DNA of 64,000 nt from Rhizophagus irregularis (lineage: Eukaryota; Glomeromycota; Glomeromycetes; Glomerales; Glomeraceae), in NCBI RefSeq assembly GCF_026210795.1, contig NC_089440.1, forward strand, positions 682,001-746,000, written 5' to 3'. Position 1 is the first letter of the stretch. The number at the start of each line of letters is the position of its first letter. This document shows positions 22,420 through 33,069 of this stretch, piece after piece. A program made the translations under genes and the position numbers. The notes below the pieces were generated by a model. That model ran no database searches. It saw only the letters and a list, made by a program, of their open reading frames with translations, and was not told the origin of the DNA.

Positions 22420-22938
22420 TTAGGAACGCTCGGCGATTGGATAACCAGCGATAGGGTAACCAGCAATAGGGTAAACTTCTTCTCCAGGAGTTCCTCCAAC
22501 TGTAGTAGATGCACAGGCATATAATGGGGCTTTTGGATTATCAATTATATCAAAAATGTCAACTTCAATAACGTACGTTTTAGGAAGTTTAGGTGTTGGA
22601 ACATTTTTTGCAGTAATTGTAAATGGTTCTCCTGCGTTATATGACTCAGTAAAATTTTGATAATAGGGGTCACTTAAGAGTTTACCGGCCGTATCACCAT
22701 ATCCAATTGCAAATATGGTTTTTCCTGCGATTATATTATTAAATTTTAATGTACCGGAACCAGTGTAAGTCACAGGTTTTTCAGAAACAGGAGGATCAGG
22801 GACGATATTTACAGTGAGTGATTCAGCACCACATGGTCCAAATTTAGTTTCTCTTTTACGAAGTTGGTGTGGAACGGCATTGATCATGGAAAATGTAGCT
22901 ACTAATAAAATGAAAACAAAAATATAATTCCGGTTCAT
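22420..22938 (-). CDS. Secreted ML-domain (NPC2/MD-2-like) protein, copy 1
   Basis: This 172-residue single-exon gene encodes a probable secreted lipid-binding protein. Residues 1-21 (MNRNYIFVFILLVATFSMIN) form a signal peptide, followed by a dibasic LRKRE that could be a Kex2 site. The ML domain spans about 33-150: C near 36 (FGPCGAESL), NIVPDPPVSEKPVTYTGSGT, an N-glycosylation site NFTES, GEPFTITAKNVPTPKLPKTY, and the closing cysteine in YACASTT. Only one cysteine pair is present, matching the conserved outer disulfide of NPC2. The C-terminus is an unusual tandem: YPIAG twice, then YPIAERS. It is the best-preserved of four tandem paralogues; a TATAAAAAG box lies about 70 bases upstream. The ligand (sterol or other lipid) is inferred from family only. 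Confidence 0.88.
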   Translation of the reverse strand: MNRNYIFVFILLVATFSMINAVPHQLRKRETKFGPCGAESLTVNIVPDPPVSEKPVTYTGSGTLKFNNIIAGKTIFAIGYGDTAGKLLSDPYYQNFTESYNAGEPFTITAKNVPTPKLPKTYVIEVDIFDIIDNPKAPLYACASTTVGGTPGEEVYPIAGYPIAGYPIAERS

Positions 22939-22999
22939 CTTGAAAATATTTAGTTGAAATTGTGAATATTATTAAATATTTCATTATAATGTAACTTGG

Positions 23000-23012
23000 T
23001 CTTTTTATAAGG
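23000..23012 (-). promoter_or_regulatory. TATA box of ML gene copy 1
   Basis: TTATAAAAAG on the minus strand, about 70 bases before the ATG. The same box and surrounding 100 bases recur before copy 3 (about 29169-29160) and, with more change, before copy 4 (about 32896-32887). It is missing before copy 2. Confidence 0.6.
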
Positions 23013-23039
23013 AAAAAAAACCAGTCTCCTGAATTCATG

Positions 23040-24890
23040 GAATATCGTATTTCCGCCTTTTTGAAAAAATCATTTTTTTAAAAATGGACGCAAATCAACA
23101 CGTGTAAATTTTCAATTCCCATAATTAAAATTGATTTAGGATCGACTGTTATATTTTAAAATTCGATTTTTGGACTAGTCGCTGTGACACTATTAAAATT
23201 ATGGAAGAGCAATTTTGGTAATCACAAATTTAACATAGACATCTTATTAAATTAATTTTTACGTTTTGCATTAAAAATAAAGTATGAATAATCATTGATC
23301 GACGGTAGCTCTAACTTTATTCAAAAGATCCGCTGTGTAACAGTACTTTTTTTGTCATGTGATTAGATTTCGTAATTCGGGCCGGCACTATAGTATCGAT
23401 TTTTTTTATTCGATAAGTAAAATCGATTCTGATTGAGTATTAAACTTTGATCGATTCCAATCCTTATTTTCGGCAAATTTGTTAAAGTTACTGAGTTGCA
23501 AAATTAATTTTAACACTCCAATTATGTCTATAAAAATATTTGTCATATTTATAGCGTTAAATAAATTCCTTTTTCACTTAGAATTTAAGTGTGTCAACCG
23601 AAAAATATTTTTATTGTCATAAATAAAAATCATTCTATCAATGCAATCATACTTTTTTCCTACATTTGAGCTAGTAATGCGATAATTATACATAGTAATC
23701 CAAATTAATAAATTATCAGACTATTTTAATTGATGAATGAAGTCTAAATTTTCAATAAAAAAACTCTTGTTTATATTTATTCATAATATGTATAATATTC
23801 ATATTACTATGATCAATTAGCATAGGTGAAATTTATTGACCAATTTATAACAAAAAAACAAGTTCACAAGTTAAATCTTTTTTAATATAGAAAAATTATT
23901 ATTTCACTTCTAATGCAAGAAATTTTTAAAACAAATAATGGAGAATATGATACAAATATGCATTATTGCTTTTAGCTTTCAATTGAGTTATCATTATCAT
24001 AAAAAAAATAAAAAATAAAAAATCCGCTTAATTACTTTAATATGAATAATATCAAACCATAAAAAGAGTAAATAATTCTATTGATCTCGTTATTGATTGT
24101 GATACTTGAGCACAATGATATCAAATTGAAGGAGCTGCTTGAGAACGGCTGCTGATCAATCTTGCTCGATTAAGAGCCCTAAACAAAACACAAATCATTA
24201 ATAATCTCGAACAATTTCGAACGCGTTAGATTTTAATAAGAATTTTAAGAATTTTGAAAAATTTTATGTCAAATAAAGAATCAACCTTATAGTGCCATTT
24301 AATTATAAATTGTTCATAAAAAATATTTGCAAAACATAATAAAAATTAGAAAAAAAAGCACAACAAAATAAATAAACACATAATTATACTATCACCACTG
24401 TTTTATTTCATGCTCATATTTTAATATATCTAAATTTAAGTAACGTGATCATGCAAATTTTCTAGCGTTGGCTGAGTTCTGAATCTTGATACAGATCTAC
24501 ATTCAACACTATCATAAATCTTTTTTTTTTTACAAAATTTAATCAATTTTGTTACTCTTTTATTTTTTTATAGGTATTAGATTTTTCATTTAAGCATTAT
24601 TTCAAAATTTCAATAAATAATTAGTTTTCAATATATATATATATATAATATATATTTGAGAAAGTAATACAGAAAAATAAAAATTGACAATTTATTATTT
24701 TATGAGAACTGCAAAGAAGACTAGTGTGTCCCTGTATAATAAAAAAAAACTGGTTTAAAATTTATTTTTTAAAATCATGATTAAATTTTAAATTAATATA
24801 CTATATTAAATTAAAATCGAAAATAAAATAAAATAAATTCTCATATTATGGAAGATTAATACATTCTATAAAACCAGCGATAGTGATTTT
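23040..24890. other. Intergenic, part of duplicated ML-gene segment
   Basis: Blocks shared with 29200-29930 and in part 34260-34540 include GGGCCGGCACTATAGTATCG (23380 and 29511), GTTAAAGTTACTGAGTTGCA and the stretch before 23760. There is an (AT)n run near 24630. No gene was found. Confidence 0.7.
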
Positions 24891-24901
24891 TTTTTTTTCT
24901 T

Positions 24902-25372
24902 TCATTGATAAAGACATTTAGGAGGATAAACTGCAGCTATTGCACAACCATAGATTTCGTATGGTTGTCCTGGAACCCAAATTGGAACTACAACTCCAAT
25001 TTCAATACTGAATGCTTCAGGAAGTCTAGGTGTCGGAGCATCTTTTACAGTGATAGTAAATGGTTCTCCTGCTTTATACGACTCTGTAAAGCTCTGAAAA
25101 TAGAGTTCCCCTATGGTTCTTTCGAGATCACCATATCCAATTCCAACCACGGTTCTTCCCGCAGTTATATCATCACTTAATGTACCGGAAACAGTATAAG
25201 TGGCAGGTTGTTCAGAAATAGGAGGGTCAGGTGCGACTGTTACATCAATAACTCCTTTTATTCCTGGACATGGATTGAATTCAGTTTTTCTTTTACGAAA
25301 TTGGTATTGAACGGCATTGGTCATGGAAAACGTAGCTAATAAAATGAAGACAAAAATAAAATTTCGGTTCAT
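24902..25372 (-). CDS. Secreted ML-domain (NPC2/MD-2-like) protein, copy 2
   Basis: The protein has 156 residues, with signal peptide MNRNFIFVFILLATFSMTNA and a basic FRKRK stretch before the mature part. The ML domain has the first cysteine in FNPCPGIKG, DVTVAPDPPISEQPATYTVS, GEPFTITVKDAPTPRLPEAF and the closing cysteine in YGCAIAAV. The C-terminus differs from copies 1, 3 and 4: the YPIA-type tail is replaced by YPPKCLYQ, because the reading frame passes through what is 3' untranslated sequence in copy 1. The TATAAAAAG block found before copies 1, 3 and 4 is missing; a T-run lies there instead, so expression may differ. Domain intact; function inferred. Confidence 0.85.
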   Translation of the reverse strand: MNRNFIFVFILLATFSMTNAVQYQFRKRKTEFNPCPGIKGVIDVTVAPDPPISEQPATYTVSGTLSDDITAGRTVVGIGYGDLERTIGELYFQSFTESYKAGEPFTITVKDAPTPRLPEAFSIEIGVVVPIWVPGQPYEIYGCAIAAVYPPKCLYQ

Positions 25373-25399
25373 CTTGAAAATATTTTAAATATTTCGTTA

Positions 25400-26430
25400 T
25401 AATGTTTGAAAAAAAAATTTTTTTTTTTTGTTAATATTTAATATTGTACTTAAAGTCTATTCAGCCCTAACTCGTAACACAACTAAATGAGAACATTTTC
25501 GTCCCAGCCCAACTTAAAAAGGAAAAGATTGGGTCCACATCTGCATCGAAGGTTCTAAAGCAGAAAGCAAAAATTCCCAAGGTTCATTTTACAATGCGAA
25601 TCAACACGTGGATTAATTCCAAATTAGGTCCGCAAATCCACGCTGATTTTCAACAGGTTAATCGGCACTGAACAAGCAGATCAGCAAAAAAATTTCCTTA
25701 ATATTTGGAAAAAAAAAATACATTAAAGTGAAGCAATTAAAATAAATTTTACATCTTTTGAAATTGAAAACCTGTCAGCTATATTCATTTTGGTGTTTTT
25801 TCGTTTGAACGGATGAATGGTATATTAGGTAAAGGTAATTTATTTTTTAGTGTCGATTTTTTCATTTTCTTATTATAAATTCCTTATATTTTATTAGGGT
25901 CTTTGCCTAATAGCCACTGCAAAATTTAACCCGAAACACATATAAACGAAGTATTTTGAAGGGCGTCGGTGTAGTTTGTTAATTAGTGATTAAGAAAATT
26001 TAAAAATTTTCGGTGATATTAGGACAATATTTTGAATAAAATACATAAAATATTTTAAATTTTAATATAGGTAAAACTTGAGATAGAAGTAATAAATAAA
26101 TTAATAGATTATTTAACTGATCCTAATAACCCTAAATAGACGCAATTAATGCTTTGAATTTACAATATTTTATAAAATGACATTTGACTTTAATTATTAG
26201 TATCAAAACTGCGAATAAGATGATGCTAATTTGGAAAATTCGTCCTTAATTTTGTTTGTAATTCATCCTTTAATTTGTCTGATTCAATTCATAATTCATC
26301 CATTAATCATCTGTAATTCATAATTCATTCAAAAATTTCCTAGAATTTGTCTGGAATTTTGTACCCAGAATTTATCCTATTCTATTATGCAAAAAAAAAA
26401 TTATTTCCGTTGTTGAGTCCGAATCCATAA
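25400..26430. other. Intergenic with duplicated block
   Basis: The stretch 25455-25720 (GTCTATTCAGCCCTAACTCG and following) recurs at 31400-31740 with internal deletion, marking another duplicated piece. Degenerate TAATTCATCC repeats lie near 26250-26340. No gene was seen. Confidence 0.65.
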
Positions 26431-26436
26431 TTATAA

Positions 26437-27010
26437 AAAAGTGAAAGTCAAAATGTTAGTAAGACATTTCGTTAAATAAAAACAATCAAAGAAAACTCTG
26501 ATATCCACTAAAATTCACAGTCCAAAGTGCGGTCGCTTAAAAAAAAAGTGAAAAATTAAAACGTTAGTAGAATGTTCATTAAAGAAAATATAATCAAAGT
26601 AAATTCAGATACCCACTGAAAAATCTAAACGTCCAAGATCCGGTTACCTAAAAAAAGAGAAATTGAAGAAATTCCACGCGTCCAGATCTGAAGAATAAAC
26701 TAGCATTCAAAAAAGATAAAAATGAAACGTTAATATTCGTTTCATTAAAGAAATACCTATTCAAAGAAAACTCCATACTGAATTACCCAAAAGAAATAAA
26801 TTAAAAATTAACTTGCAATTCCCACCAAAATTCCACGTGCCCAGAGACTCAACCATCTAAAAAGAAAATTGAAATCTGAAACATTAGAAAACGTTATATT
26901 AAAATAAACAATTAAGAAAAAAATTTTCCTACCATATTCCCATTTCCCATAATCCGTCTAAAAAAAGTAAAACCAAACTATTAGAACTATTAGAAATTGT
27001 TTAAAGAAAA
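26437..27010 (+). repeat. Degenerate ~100-130 bp tandem repeat
   Basis: Six diverged units start with AAAAAAAGTGAAA and then have AAAACGTTAGTAG, a CATTAAAGAAAA step, ATCAAAGAAAACTC, and CACGCGTCCA or similar (starts near 26437, 26540, 26650, 26712, 26858 and 26953). A short palindrome (AAAAAGAGAAA...TTTCTCTTTTT, 27076-27106) follows. No coding potential was found. Confidence 0.6.
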
Positions 27011-27540
27011 AAAATGACTAACTTACTGAAATGTCGCGTCCAGGAAGGCTCAAGTCTAACAGTGTCTCTATAAAAAGAGAAAAAGAAATATTTCTCTTTT
27101 TACCTTGAGCCTGAGGAAAGTCGGAACTCGGTGTTTCTACAGAGATACAAAAGAAAAATTCCCCCTCCGGCTATTTTTACAACAAAAAAATAATCAAAAT
27201 ATATAGGGGTACGCATTACTGGCGTTGCATAAAATTAATTTATTAGTCATATGATGTAATCATGTAATGAAAGGAACCAATTATGAGCAGACAGGCGACA
27301 CTTTTTGTGTGACCATCGACAAAACATATATAGTCCTTCGCAGCGCTTCGGACTAATAATAACTTTTTTTTACTTATTTTTTCGGGAATAAATGTTTTCA
27401 GGAAAATAAATATTAATGTATATTATAAACAACGAGATAAATTTAATAAAAATCAGTTAATTCAAAATTTATCTAGAAATGATTTCTTTATCATGTATTT
27501 ATTATAAAAGCAAATAAAATAACCAAATAGAATAAATAAT

Positions 27541-27660
27541 TTTTCGGCGAAATGTCGGCGAAATGGAATTCGGCGAAACGTCCTTTCTGGGAAATGGTTT
27601 CGGCGAAACGTCCTTTCGGCGAAATGGTTTCGGTGAAATGGACTTCGGGATACCGTTATT
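27541..27660 (+). repeat. TTTCGGCGAAATG minisatellite
   Basis: Six to seven alternating units of TTTCGGCGAAACGTCC and TTTCGGCGAAATGGT. The core TTTCGGCGAAA is itself nearly palindromic. A weaker relative (GTCGGCAAAAT-type) occurs at 33490-33600. Confidence 0.85.
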
Positions 27661-28560
27661 CACTGTATATCAATGTTAGTTTTGAATTCGGGTTTTCTAA
27701 TTTAATTTGTTGATCGTCAGATCCCCTGTATTATAAAAGGCTCATATTTCCGGAATTAATAACGGAATTTATCGAATTATTTTCATTTTCCGTAAATGGA
27801 TCCGTGAAAGGCTCATTTTATGGAGTTTTTATAGAAATAACGGATAAAATTTTTTATAGAGATCATCACCTGATTTTTGAAAGCGATAATAAAATGTAGT
27901 AGTAACTTCATGAGTTTTATTTATTTTATTCCTTCTCATAATTAAGAAGTCAAGCTCTAAGTTTATTTAAAATATCAATCTCAAAAATTCGAAATTTATT
28001 CTTATTTCAAAAGATAAATTGTAAAAAATTATAATTATTTAAATGAGATTTACATTCCTTATATCTCGTTTTGACCAATTTATTATAGTACCGATTTTAC
28101 TGGGACAAAATCATAAAAATCGAAATTTAAATGACCATGCAAATTTTAATTTTTTTTTCTAATGGTGGCTTTTTTCGAATTCAAAAAATTTTCAATACTT
28201 TAAATCTTTTTTTTTCTTTTTTTTTTATAAATATTTTAAATTTTAATAAATAGTTTTCAATTATAAAAATAAATTTAAATAATTCTGCGCATAAGATAAT
28301 AAAAGTGAATGAATTGTAAACTTTTATGTCGATTTATGAAACTGCATAAATGACGTGGAAAGATAGTATATTACTATATATTAAAAAGAAAACTGGTTAA
28401 AATTTATTTTTTAAAATCATGATTAACAAATTAGTCAAAAATAGATCAAAATTAATATTAAATATTATCGAAAAATAGAATAAATATAATATATTAAAAT
28501 TAATATTAAATATTATCGAAAAATAAAATAAATAAGTTCTTGTATCATGGAAGATTAATT
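27660..28560. other. Intergenic, nothing recognised
   Basis: AT-rich sequence. The last 350 bases match the 3' flank of the other ML genes (ACTTTTATGTCGATT near 22192, 28321 and 32074), so the duplicated unit extends past the genes on this side. Confidence 0.6.
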
Positions 28561-28638
28561 TTGTTTCGTTGATATAAAATGTTAAAGCATTTAGGAACAC
28601 TCAGCGATATGGCATGTACGCTCAGCGATTGGATAAGC

Positions 28639-29097
28639 TTACTCTCCAGATTTCCCTCCAGATTCTGCAAATGCACAGGCAATTGTTCCAAGTTCTTCAT
28701 CCCAAATAACAACGTAAGTATCGTATACTTTAGAAAGTTTAGGTGTTGGAACATCTTTTGCTGTAATAGTAAATTTTTCTCCTGCTTTATATGACTTATC
28801 AAAAGGCAGCAAATAAATGTCACTTAAGGGAACACTGCCGTCCGCATCGAGATAACTAACTCCAAGTGAAGTTTTTTTTGCGATTATAGCATGACTTAAT
28901 TTACCGGAAACAGTATAAGTCGCGGGTTTTTTAGAAACAATAGGGTCAGGTGTGACTGTTACATCGATTTGTTCAATTGCTGGCATACTACAGAGAACAA
29001 ATTTAGTTTCTCTTTTACGAAGTTGGTGTGGAACGGCATTGATCATGGAAAATGTAGCTACTAATAAAATGAAAACAAAAATATAATTTCGGATCAT
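28639..29097 (-). CDS. Secreted ML-domain (NPC2/MD-2-like) protein, copy 3 (C-terminally truncated)
   Basis: The protein has 152 residues, with signal peptide MIRNYIFVFILLVATFSMIN followed by LRKRE as in copy 1. The domain holds the first cysteine in FVLCSMPAIEQ, DVTVTPDPIVSKKPATYTVS, GEKFTITAKDVPTPKLSKVY and the closing cysteine in IACAFAES. The frame stops at TAA (28639) just after SGE. In the same frame the following bases still encode AYPIAER then CHIAECS to a second stop, matching the YPIA tail of copy 1, so the stop is a recent truncation of the tail rather than of the ML domain. The 5' flank, including the TATA box, is closely similar to copy 1. Likely still functional as a lipid-binding protein. 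Confidence 0.83.
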   Translation of the reverse strand: MIRNYIFVFILLVATFSMINAVPHQLRKRETKFVLCSMPAIEQIDVTVTPDPIVSKKPATYTVSGKLSHAIIAKKTSLGVSYLDADGSVPLSDIYLLPFDKSYKAGEKFTITAKDVPTPKLSKVYDTYVVIWDEELGTIACAFAESGGKSGE

Positions 29098-29109
29098 CTT
29101 GAAAATATT

Positions 29110-29930
29110 TAGTTGGAATTGTGAATATTATTAAATATTTCATTATAGTGTAACTTGGTCTTTTTATAAAGAAAAAAACAGTCTCCTGAATTCATGGAAT
29201 ATCGTATTTCCGCTTTTTTGAAAAAAATTTCATTTTTTAGAACGGACATTTTATAACGCAAATCAACACGTGTAAATTTTCGGGTTGAAATCAGAATTGA
29301 TTTAGGATCGTCTGTTATATTTTAAAATTCGGAAGAGCAATTTGGTGATCATAAATTTAGCATAGACAACTTATTTATTTAATTTTTACGTTTTTGCATG
29401 CATGAATAATCTAATTCGTGCCAGCAGAATTAAAACTTTTGTGTATCAAAAGATTCGTTGTGTAACAATACTTTTATCATAAGTCATGCGATTAGATTTT
29501 CGCCATTCGGGCCGGCACTATAGTATCGATTTTTTTATTCGATAATCAAGTAAAATCGATTCTGATTTGATTTTTGAATTTTGATTAATTCGAATTTTGT
29601 AGAATCGATTCCAATTCTCATTTCGGGATAAATTCCAAATTTGTTAAAGTTACTGAGTTGCAAATTAATTTTAACACTCCGATTATGTCTATAAAAATAT
29701 TTATCATACTTATGGCGTCAAATGAATTCCTTTTTCACTTAGAATTTAAGTGTGTCAACCGAAAAATCATAAATAAAAATCATTCTATCGACGCATACTT
29801 TTTCCTACATTTAAGCTAATGCAATAATTATGCAAATTAATAAAATTATTTCAAATTATCAGACTAATTTTTAATTTAACAAGTATTTTAATCGATGTAA
29901 TGAAGTTTCGTATTAAATTTTCCAAAGTAA
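29110..29930. other. Intergenic, duplicated segment shared with 22940-23760
   Basis: The order of shared blocks is the same as upstream of ML copy 1, so this is a segmental duplication including gene and promoter. No additional gene was found. Confidence 0.75.
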
Positions 29931-30389
29931 GATATGGTAAAGTGTATTAACGACTGTAGATACTAGACCTTAATCCTATCTTTTATAGCTGTTATACAAA
30001 AATATAAATTTTGTAATAAAAAAAGGGTCGACTAATAATAATAAGCCACGTTAGTTTTTTTTCGTAAAGAATTTGTAATACTTATTTGAAGTAGATAGAA
30101 AGCTGAAATGTTTTATTTGAGATTGTTTGTACTAGTAATCAATTATTTATATATATTCAAATGTTCAAAATTAAATAAATTAAATATGAAATAAAATATA
30201 TAATATAAAAATATATGTAAGTATAAAATATTTTATCACCTTGTATTTTAATAGACCTCTTTTATAATAAAACCCGACGCTATATCCTCATGAATAACTA
30301 TCACGCAAATCACTCAAGATGATCGTCTAAAATTATTAAATATTAATAAAAATTATAATTTTTGTCTAAAAAAAAATTAAAGAAAAAGA

Positions 30390-31365
30390 TTAAGTGTCAG
30401 GATAATGAGTGTCAGGATTTTGAACTTTCGGGATTATGATTTATCAGGATTGTTATAACGACATTCCAATCGTCGGGATTTTGAACGGCTCTCATTATTA
30501 TTAACAACCAATACTCCTATTTTCATTGAATTTTTATAGATTTAGTTATTTTATTATTATATTATCTTTATGATATTGTATTATTTTATGCATATTGATT
30601 TTTAATTGTATTATTTTAGTTAGAATTTATAGATATATTTTACAATTATTATTGGCGCAGGGCAACATGTCACCTAAGACTACTGGCAAGTTGTAAATTG
30701 TCCGGTATAACGCTTAATCAAATTATCTGTTGGAATTTGCGTTATAGACATCACTCAAGATTAAGGAGGTAGAAAGATTGTCAGATTTTTAGGTTTTAAA
30801 TCCCAATATCATCAAACTCAATAATTTCTCAAAAGAAAAAACTTTTTTAAGAGTGAGGCAACAGTAAAAATTTGTATTGATTATCAACACATCTTAATAA
30901 AATTTCTCATACAATTTATTTTCGAAACCCTCATTTTAAAACGTATAAACTATTACCTTTTAATCGTAAACTATTCCTTTATTTTCTGTTATTATCTTGT
31001 ATTTAACGCGAATTCATGAATAAAAAAAATAAATGTAAAATTTTGAGAAATGATGACGAGAAAAAAAATATACATTGAATGCTAATGATTGGAGTGGTTT
31101 TGGTACGAAATCTCGAAAATCATTTGAATGACTGACACAGGACCGACAACAAAATCTCGACAATCCAAAATCTTGACAAATCAAAATCCTGACAAATCAT
31201 TATACCGACAAGTTGATTATCCTGACAATTTTAGAACAAAATTATAAAATTTACCACATTTAAACTAAATATTACATATTGCAACAAATTATTTTATTAG
31301 AACACACATCATTAGATTTACAAAATTGTCGATATAATGACTTGTCGAGATTCTGTCGTCGATCT
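30390..31365. mobile_element. Element with inverted arrays of GTCAGGATTTTGA
   Basis: The left array (30393-30486) has GTCAGGATAATGAG, GTCAGGATTTTGAA, CGGGATTATGA, ATCAGGATTGTT and CGTCGGGATTTTGAA. The right array (31134-31225, and weaker to 31365) has the complements (CAAAATCTCGACAA, CAAAATCTTGACAA, CAAAATCCTGACAA, TTATCCTGACAA). The interior of about 650 bases is AT-rich and non-coding. It is the same repeat family as 21010-21525. Confidence 0.5.
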
Positions 31366-31394
31366 TGTGTTTATTACTTAATGAATACTACTAT

Positions 31395-32320
31395 ACTAGT
31401 TAGTCTATTCAGCCCTAACTCGTGAAACAACTAAATGAGAACTATTTATACATTTGTCACCCAACCCTAACTTAAAAAGGAAAAGATCGGGTCCACATCT
31501 TCGTGTCTATGCATTGACCTTTCATTACCTTCCAAAAGGGTCTAAAGCAAAAATTCCCAAGGCCGGCCAAGAACATTGGCATAAAAAGCCAAGGGATAAG
31601 GATTATCTTCATTTTACAATGCGAATCAAAATATGTAAATTTTTTGGGTTAATTCCAAATTTGTTAATTTTTTAATACTTTATGATATATCAAACCCCTT
31701 CCTTTTGCAACATTTCTTATCGAATATTTGGGAAATAAAAAATACATTGAAGTTTAGCAATTAAAATAAATTTTAGTAATTAAGAAAAATGAAACATTTT
31801 CCAAACTTTTGGGTGATATTAGGATAATATTTTAAATTTTAATGCAATAAAGCTTGAGATAGAAGTATTAAATAGATTAATAGTAGATTATTTATTTTGA
31901 ACTGAATGCTTTAAATTTACAATATTTTATAAAATGAAATTTGACTATGATTTTTGGTAATTGGATAGAGTATTATAATATCACAAAACTGTAATATTTT
32001 TAATTTTAATAAATAGTTTTTCAATTATAAAAATAATTCTGCGCATAAGGTAATAAAAGTAAATGAATTGTAAACTTTTATGTCGATTTATGAAACTGCG
32101 TAAATGACGTGGAAGGATATAGTGCTATATTACTATATATTAAAAAAAACTGGTTTAAAATTTATTTTTAAAATCATGATAATAAATTAGTCAAATACCA
32201 TTCTTTTCAAAAGTAGATTTGAAAATAAATACATTATATTAAAATTAATATTAAATATTATCGAAAAATAAAATATATAAGTCCGCTAGCGACGGTAATT
32301 TTTTTCGTTGATATAAAATA
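31395..32320. other. Intergenic, duplicated block plus AT-rich spacer
   Basis: A block at 31400-31740 matches 25455-25720. It contains a 73-codon plus-strand open frame at 31454-31675 with a basic composition (KRKRSGPHLRV). The other copy of the block has lost the middle of this frame, so I do not treat it as a gene. Confidence 0.5.
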
Positions 32321-32360
32321 TTAAAGCATTTAGGAACGCTCGGCGATAGGGTATACACAC

Positions 32361-32801
32361 TCAGCGATTGACTTTAGTAAATACACAGGCAATTGTTCCA
32401 ATTTCTTCATCCCAAATATTAACGTAAATTTGGTATACTTTAGAAAGTAAAGGTGTTGGAACATCTTCTGCTGAAATAGTAAATTTTTTTCCTGCTTTAT
32501 ATGACTTATCAAAATACTGCTTATAAGGGTCACCTAAGCGAACAATGCCATCCGCAATAAAATATGTAACCCCAAATGTAGTTTTATCTGCGATTATAGC
32601 ATGACTTAATTTACCGGAAACAGTATAATTCGCAGGGTATTCAGAAACAATAGGGTCAGGTTTGACGGTTACATCGATAATATCAGTTTTTGACATGCAT
32701 GAATGAAATTCAATTTTTCCTTTACGAAGTTGGTGTGGAATGGCATTGACCATGGAAAATGTAGCTAATAAAATGAAGACAAAAATAAAATTTCGGTTCA
32801 T
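32361..32801 (-). CDS. Secreted ML-domain (NPC2/MD-2-like) protein, copy 4
   Basis: The protein has 146 residues, with signal peptide MNRNFIFVFILLATFSMVNA. Cysteine pair: FHSCMSKTD near residue 35 and IACVFTKV near the end. Other matches: DVTVKPDPIVSEYPANYTVS, GKKFTISAEDVPTPLLSKVY. The basic site is reduced to LRKGK. The frame ends at NR, but in another frame the next bases encode IAECVYPIAERS followed by a stop, so a frameshift has removed the YPIA tail seen in copy 1. The 5' flank keeps the TTTATAAAAAG box. The ML domain itself looks complete. Confidence 0.83.
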   Translation of the reverse strand: MNRNFIFVFILLATFSMVNAIPHQLRKGKIEFHSCMSKTDIIDVTVKPDPIVSEYPANYTVSGKLSHAIIADKTTFGVTYFIADGIVRLGDPYKQYFDKSYKAGKKFTISAEDVPTPLLSKVYQIYVNIWDEEIGTIACVFTKVNR

Positions 32802-33069
32802 CTTGAAAATATTTAGTTGGAATTGTGAATATTATTAAATATTTCGTTATAATGTAATTATCAATAACTTGATCTCAGAGTTACTGTCTTTTTATAAACT
32901 TAGAAAATACAGTCCCCTGAATTCCATAAATACCGCCTTTTAAATGGATGAATAATTATAGCGTTAGAATGAGAATTTGAATAATCAACTTTGCAAATCA
33001 ACACAGTATCAACACGTGAAAATTTTCCGCCAAATTTGAGTTGCAAAAAATTAATTTTCAATACTTTGA

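Noticed and set aside
27331-27358. TAGTCC...GGACTA hairpin considered as a tRNA or attenuator
   Set aside because: It has no cloverleaf, no T-arm consensus and no adjacent gene; kept only as a short palindrome.
31454-31675. 73-codon basic open frame (KRKRSGPHLRV)
   Set aside because: It lies in a duplicated block whose other copy at 25500 has lost the middle of the frame, so coding constraint is not supported.
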